A stretch of 55,554 bases of DNA from SIG205 sp045545595 (lineage in GTDB: Bacteria > Bacillota_I > Bacilli_A > RF39 > UBA660). The DNA lies in the NCBI GenBank assembly GCA_045545595.1, contig JAZQBG010000027.1:1-55554 (forward strand), read 5' to 3'. The first letter of the stretch is position 1; the number at the start of each line of letters is the position of its first letter. Below the pieces are notes generated by a model. The model saw nothing but the letters and a program-made list of their open reading frames with translations. It was not told the DNA's origin and searched no databases. This document shows positions 52,531-55,554 of this stretch, one piece after another. The position numbers and the translations under genes are program-made.

Positions 52531-53430
52531 TTATTCACCACCGGAAACTTGATATGAGTCAGTAACAACAAAGAATGCCTCAGAATCTATTTCATGTATA
52601 CTTTCTTTTAATATAAAATATTCTTTTGTAGGAACTATTACCATTAATACATTTCTATTTTTATTAGTAAAGCCACCTTGACTTTTTAATATAGTAACAC
52701 TATGTTTTAAGTTATCAATTATAAAATCTTTTATTTCTTCTTCTTTGGATGTGATAATAAAGAAAGCTTTATTATCAGATATTCCAAGTAATACTTTATC
52801 TGTCATAGTAGTAATTATATATATAGCAATAACTCCATACATAGCATTTATCCATCCAAATATAAAACCACTAAATCCAATAATAACTGTATTAACCATT
52901 AACGATGCTTTACCTATTGAAATTTTTGAATATTTAGATAAAACTTGAGTTAATATATCACTTCCACCACTAGAGAAACCAACTTTGAATATTAATCCAC
53001 TTGATACTCCAGATAATACTGCTCCAAATAATGTCTTAATTAACAAATCGGCATCTGCTATATCTATATAATGAATTATGTTAGCAGTTAATGAGACAAA
53101 TAAAGGATATAATATTGATCCTACTAGATTTTTAACTGTTTGTCCTTTTCCTAATAGTAGATAACTTACTACTATTAAAACAACATTGACAATTAATATA
53201 AAAACTGATCTATCTATATTTAATAATTCTTCAATAATAATTGCGGTACCACTAACACCACCTGTTACAATTTTTCCTGTAACAAAAAATAAATTATAGG
53301 AAGTTGCAGATAAAAGTAGTGCAAGAATTAAAATTATATATCTCCTTACAAGATGTTTACCATCGATTTTTTTTACTAGCTGTTCCATATCTATTGGATT
53401 TTTCTTATTAAAAAAATCTATTATTCCCAT
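52531..53430 (-). CDS. YitT family membrane protein
   Basis: A 299-residue protein with five membrane segments in the first 200 residues (ILILALLLSATSYNLFFVTGKIVTGGVSGTAII is typical) and a C-terminal DUF2179 domain (about 225-290; FFIITSKEEEIKDFIIDNLKHSVTILKSQGGF). The family is common in Firmicutes and its substrate is not known; the soluble part may bind a nucleotide. It lies next to the amidase start, outside the element. Confidence 0.94.
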   Translation of the reverse strand: MGIIDFFNKKNPIDMEQLVKKIDGKHLVRRYIILILALLLSATSYNLFFVTGKIVTGGVSGTAIIIEELLNIDRSVFILIVNVVLIVVSYLLLGKGQTVKNLVGSILYPLFVSLTANIIHYIDIADADLLIKTLFGAVLSGVSSGLIFKVGFSSGGSDILTQVLSKYSKISIGKASLMVNTVIIGFSGFIFGWINAMYGVIAIYIITTMTDKVLLGISDNKAFFIITSKEEEIKDFIIDNLKHSVTILKSQGGFTNKNRNVLMVIVPTKEYFILKESIHEIDSEAFFVVTDSYQVSGGE

Positions 53431-53445
53431 TTTGTCACCTTCATA

Positions 53446-54630
53446 TCACTTTTTTCTTATAGCCTTCTTAATTATATCTTTTCCATATTTAGATTTCAAG
53501 TTATCTATTGTATATTGTAAATTTTCAAAGTTATCATTTACACTATTATTAGAATTAAATATTGAAATCTGTTCGAATTTTTCTGTAACTAAAGTATTTA
53601 ATCTTATACCTAAACTTCTAATAGGTTTAATTTCAATTTCTTTTAGTAAAACTAATATATTTTCATAAATTTCTTCATCAGTATTTATAGGGTTTTTTAA
53701 TTTTCTTTGATGGGTTAGAGTTTTAAAATCGCTATATTTAACATATAAGGTAACTACATATGCATATTTCTTATCTTTTCTTATTCTAGAACCAACTTGT
53801 TCTGATAACTCAATTAACTTTAATTTAATGTCTTCTAATTCCTCTAAATCTTTTGGGAGTGTTATAGAGTTACCTATACCTTTTAATTCTGTTTTTTCAC
53901 TTTCAATAGGACTATCATCTATTCCATTAGCGTATTGATATAGTGTATTACCAAATGATTTAAATTCTAATATTAATTTTTCTTTCTTAGTATGCGCTAA
54001 ATCATAAATAGTATTTATTTTCATTTCTTTTAGTTTCTTTTTAGTCTTTTTACCTACCATAAATAAATCTTCGACAGGTAATGGCCACATTTTAGTTTCT
54101 ATTTCACTTTTATATAGTGTATGAACTTTATCGGGTTTTTCAAAGTCAGATGCGATTTTCGCGCATAATTTATTATTGCCTATTCCAATATTAACAGTAA
54201 ATCCAAATTTGTTTTTTATTTCATCTTTTATTTTAGTTGCAAATTGAACTGGGTCCTTAAAAAAATGTCCCATACCACTCATGTCCAAAAAACACTCATC
54301 AACAGAATACTGTTCTAAATGTGGTGTGAATTGTGATAAATACTCTATTAATTTATTTGAATATCGTTGATATACTTCATGATTAGGTGGATAAACACTT
54401 AAATTTTTATATTTTTTTCTAGCATTAAATATACTTTCACCAGTAACTATTCCATATTTTTTTGCAAGTGGTGATTTAGCCAAAACAACACCATGTCTTT
54501 TACTCTCATCACCAGCAATTACTGAAACTTGTTTTCTTATATCTATATTGCCAGTTTTTAACAGTTCACATGCAGTCCATGAAAGAAAAGCATTATTAAC
54601 ATCTATGTGGAAAATTAATCTTTCTTTCAT
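53446..54630 (-). CDS. dinB: Y-family DNA polymerase
   Basis: A 394-residue translesion polymerase. FHIDVNNAFLSW (metal Asp at about 9) and YSVDECFLDMSGMG (metal Asp/Glu at about 106-107) are the catalytic blocks; IGIGNNKLCAKIASDFEKP and MVGKKTKKKLKEMKINTI (helix-hairpin-helix) follow, and the little-finger domain covers about 235-350. It copies past damaged bases. No SOS box was recognised upstream. It is 15 bases from the YitT-type gene on the same strand. Confidence 0.95.
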   Translation of the reverse strand: MKERLIFHIDVNNAFLSWTACELLKTGNIDIRKQVSVIAGDESKRHGVVLAKSPLAKKYGIVTGESIFNARKKYKNLSVYPPNHEVYQRYSNKLIEYLSQFTPHLEQYSVDECFLDMSGMGHFFKDPVQFATKIKDEIKNKFGFTVNIGIGNNKLCAKIASDFEKPDKVHTLYKSEIETKMWPLPVEDLFMVGKKTKKKLKEMKINTIYDLAHTKKEKLILEFKSFGNTLYQYANGIDDSPIESEKTELKGIGNSITLPKDLEELEDIKLKLIELSEQVGSRIRKDKKYAYVVTLYVKYSDFKTLTHQRKLKNPINTDEEIYENILVLLKEIEIKPIRSLGIRLNTLVTEKFEQISIFNSNNSVNDNFENLQYTIDNLKSKYGKDIIKKAIRKK

Positions 54631-54758
54631 GATAGATCACCTCATTATTATTATACCATGATATTCTATATGTTTTAATTGTTTATTTATCAAAATATGT
54701 TGGAAATTATTAAAAACATGATATAATTATCTTATAAGTAGATATGGAGTTGTAGTTT

Positions 54759-55358
54759 ATGAATATCAAAAATAAAAAACATATTATATATGTAGGCATC
54801 GGACTTATTGTACTAGGACTTATTATATTTTTAATTATTCACAATGTAAAAAATAATATACCTGATAATGAAAAATTCGCCAATGAATACACAGAAGTTG
54901 GAAAAAACAATGTATTTGTGTATAGGGATGCTGAAGAAATAATTAAAATTTTAGAAGGTGGAACAGGTATTGTTTATTTAGGCTTTCCAGAATGTCCTTG
55001 GTGTCAAGCATATGTACCTATGTTAAATGAGGTTGCTAAAGAAGAAGGCGTTGAAAAAATCTATTATTTCAACATTAGAGAAGATAGGCAAGAAAATACA
55101 AAAAATTATCAAAAAATAGTCAAATTAGTTAAGAACTATCTTATGAAAGATGATGAAGGTAACGAAAGAATATTTGTTCCAAATATATATGCAGTTAAGA
55201 ACGGAAAAATATTATCACATAATAATGAAACTTCAGTAGTGGATAGTGATATAACACCTTCACAGTATTGGACAGATTCTAAGAAGAGTGATATTAAACA
55301 AACATTTAAAAATATGATTGATGAAGTTTATAGTAATGTTTGTAAGACATGTAAATAA
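54759..55358 (+). CDS. Membrane-anchored thioredoxin-like protein
   Basis: A 199-residue protein with an N-terminal membrane anchor (about 9-29) and an extracellular thioredoxin-fold domain (about 45-170). The active site is CPWC (about 92-95; FPECPWCQAYVP), and VPNIYAVKNGKIL holds the cis-Pro. The tail ends in CKTCK, a second Cys pair. It could keep surface thiols reduced or act in redox relay; the family resembles bacteriocin-accessory thioredoxins, but no bacteriocin gene is seen. Confidence 0.85.
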   Translation: MNIKNKKHIIYVGIGLIVLGLIIFLIIHNVKNNIPDNEKFANEYTEVGKNNVFVYRDAEEIIKILEGGTGIVYLGFPECPWCQAYVPMLNEVAKEEGVEKIYYFNIREDRQENTKNYQKIVKLVKNYLMKDDEGNERIFVPNIYAVKNGKILSHNNETSVVDSDITPSQYWTDSKKSDIKQTFKNMIDEVYSNVCKTCK

Positions 55359-55372
55359 AAGGAGCTATTTCT

Positions 55373-55460
55373 GATGTGAATCCCAATTGGTAGACACCAA
55401 AAAAAGAACCATGTATGATGTGAATCCCAATTGGTAGACACCAAAAAAAGAACCATGTAT
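55373..55460. repeat. Two tandem copies of a 44-bp repeat
   Basis: Two identical units follow each other without a gap (55373-55416 and 55417-55460). Each has TCCCAATTGGTAGACACC and AAAGAACCATGTAT. The CCAATTGG part is palindromic. They may derive from an insertion-sequence end or polymerase slippage; no transposase is near. Confidence 0.85.
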
Positions 55461-55494
55461 AAAAATGACCTGTAATATACAAGTCATTTTTTTC
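55461..55494 (+). terminator. Hairpin terminator
   Basis: AAAATGAC-c-TGTA pairs with TACA-a-GTCATTTT, followed by T. It probably ends the thioredoxin-like gene, with the tandem repeat inside the transcript's 3' region. Confidence 0.8.
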
Positions 55495-55554
55495 TTTTAA
55501 TTTTTGTTACATATATATTATTTCAATTTGAATTTTTGTCAAGTTCGTGAAGCG

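Noticed and set aside
1..55554. Mycoplasma-type code (TGA as Trp)
   Set aside because: TGA serves as a stop in several genes, Trp is encoded by TGG, and only a CCA-anticodon tRNA-Trp is seen.

Overview
The window is AT-rich DNA from a low-GC Firmicute (Bacilli or a gut Mollicutes-relative lineage). TGA is used as a stop codon (for example at the 15279-15282 overlap) and the only tRNA-Trp seen has a CCA anticodon, so this is the standard bacterial code and not the Mycoplasma code. CotF-like coat proteins, a SleB-type hydrolase, a YtaF-type membrane protein and many LysM/peptidoglycan enzymes suggest a walled cell with at least remnants of sporulation genes. Genes are compact, mostly on the minus strand, with good Shine-Dalgarno sites and hairpin terminators; several annotated starts were moved to the ATG/TTG that follows the ribosome binding site.

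Region 1 to 5400: end of a plus-strand gene, a DUF6414 gene pair, an AAA/DUF4143 ATPase lying between two direct copies of an unrecognised small structured RNA, a TPR-like protein with its own consensus promoter, and a GH25 lysozyme. 5460 to 12838: a GT2-TPR glycosyltransferase, tex, a small RNA, an XRE/zinc-ribbon/Ltp-repeat group, a metallo-beta-lactamase-fold hydrolase and murC. 12943 to 13268: what looks like a complete type I toxin-antitoxin locus (25-residue hydrophobic peptide, 5'-3' closing helix, convergent antisense RNA with promoter and terminator). 13254 to 20203: trxB, lgt, a holin-like protein, a phosphatase, HIT and Nudix genes, and uvrA. 20373 to 31953: another promoter-RNA-terminator unit opposite a DUF3800 gene, exported C39 peptidase and polysaccharide deacetylase, rubrerythrin with a Fur/PerR regulator, a second AAA/DUF4143 ATPase whose operator has the same geometry as the first, coat proteins, mscL, pta, an XRE regulator and a diacylglycerol-kinase-like gene. 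32046 to 42175: a frameshifted metallopeptidase, feoAB with a DtxR-like palindrome, a CBS-type Mn pyrophosphatase, ADP-ribosylglycohydrolase, an amidoligase-like protein, tRNA-Trp and a SleB-like hydrolase.

Region 42203 to 52466 is the most striking. A LysM-bearing N-acetylmuramoyl-L-alanine amidase gene is split in two by an element of about 8.9 kb carrying a large serine recombinase. Both junctions share CCACCT; joining the halves at this core gives a continuous 463-codon frame, and joining the element ends gives an attP-like site with 13-bp inverted arms (one mismatch) around the core. The element has no recognisable conjugation or capsid genes. It carries a tight three-gene operon (STAS-like/GHKL ATPase, DUF4325 STAS-like protein, membrane coiled-coil protein), a Fic protein with a built-in inhibitory motif, a candidate structured RNA with operator repeats, five 11-bp iterons and several unknown genes. 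It behaves like a skin-type element whose excision would restore a cell-wall hydrolase, and its cargo is a good candidate for an undescribed defence or signalling system.

After the element come a YitT-family protein, a Y-family DNA polymerase, a membrane-anchored thioredoxin-like protein and a 44-bp tandem repeat.
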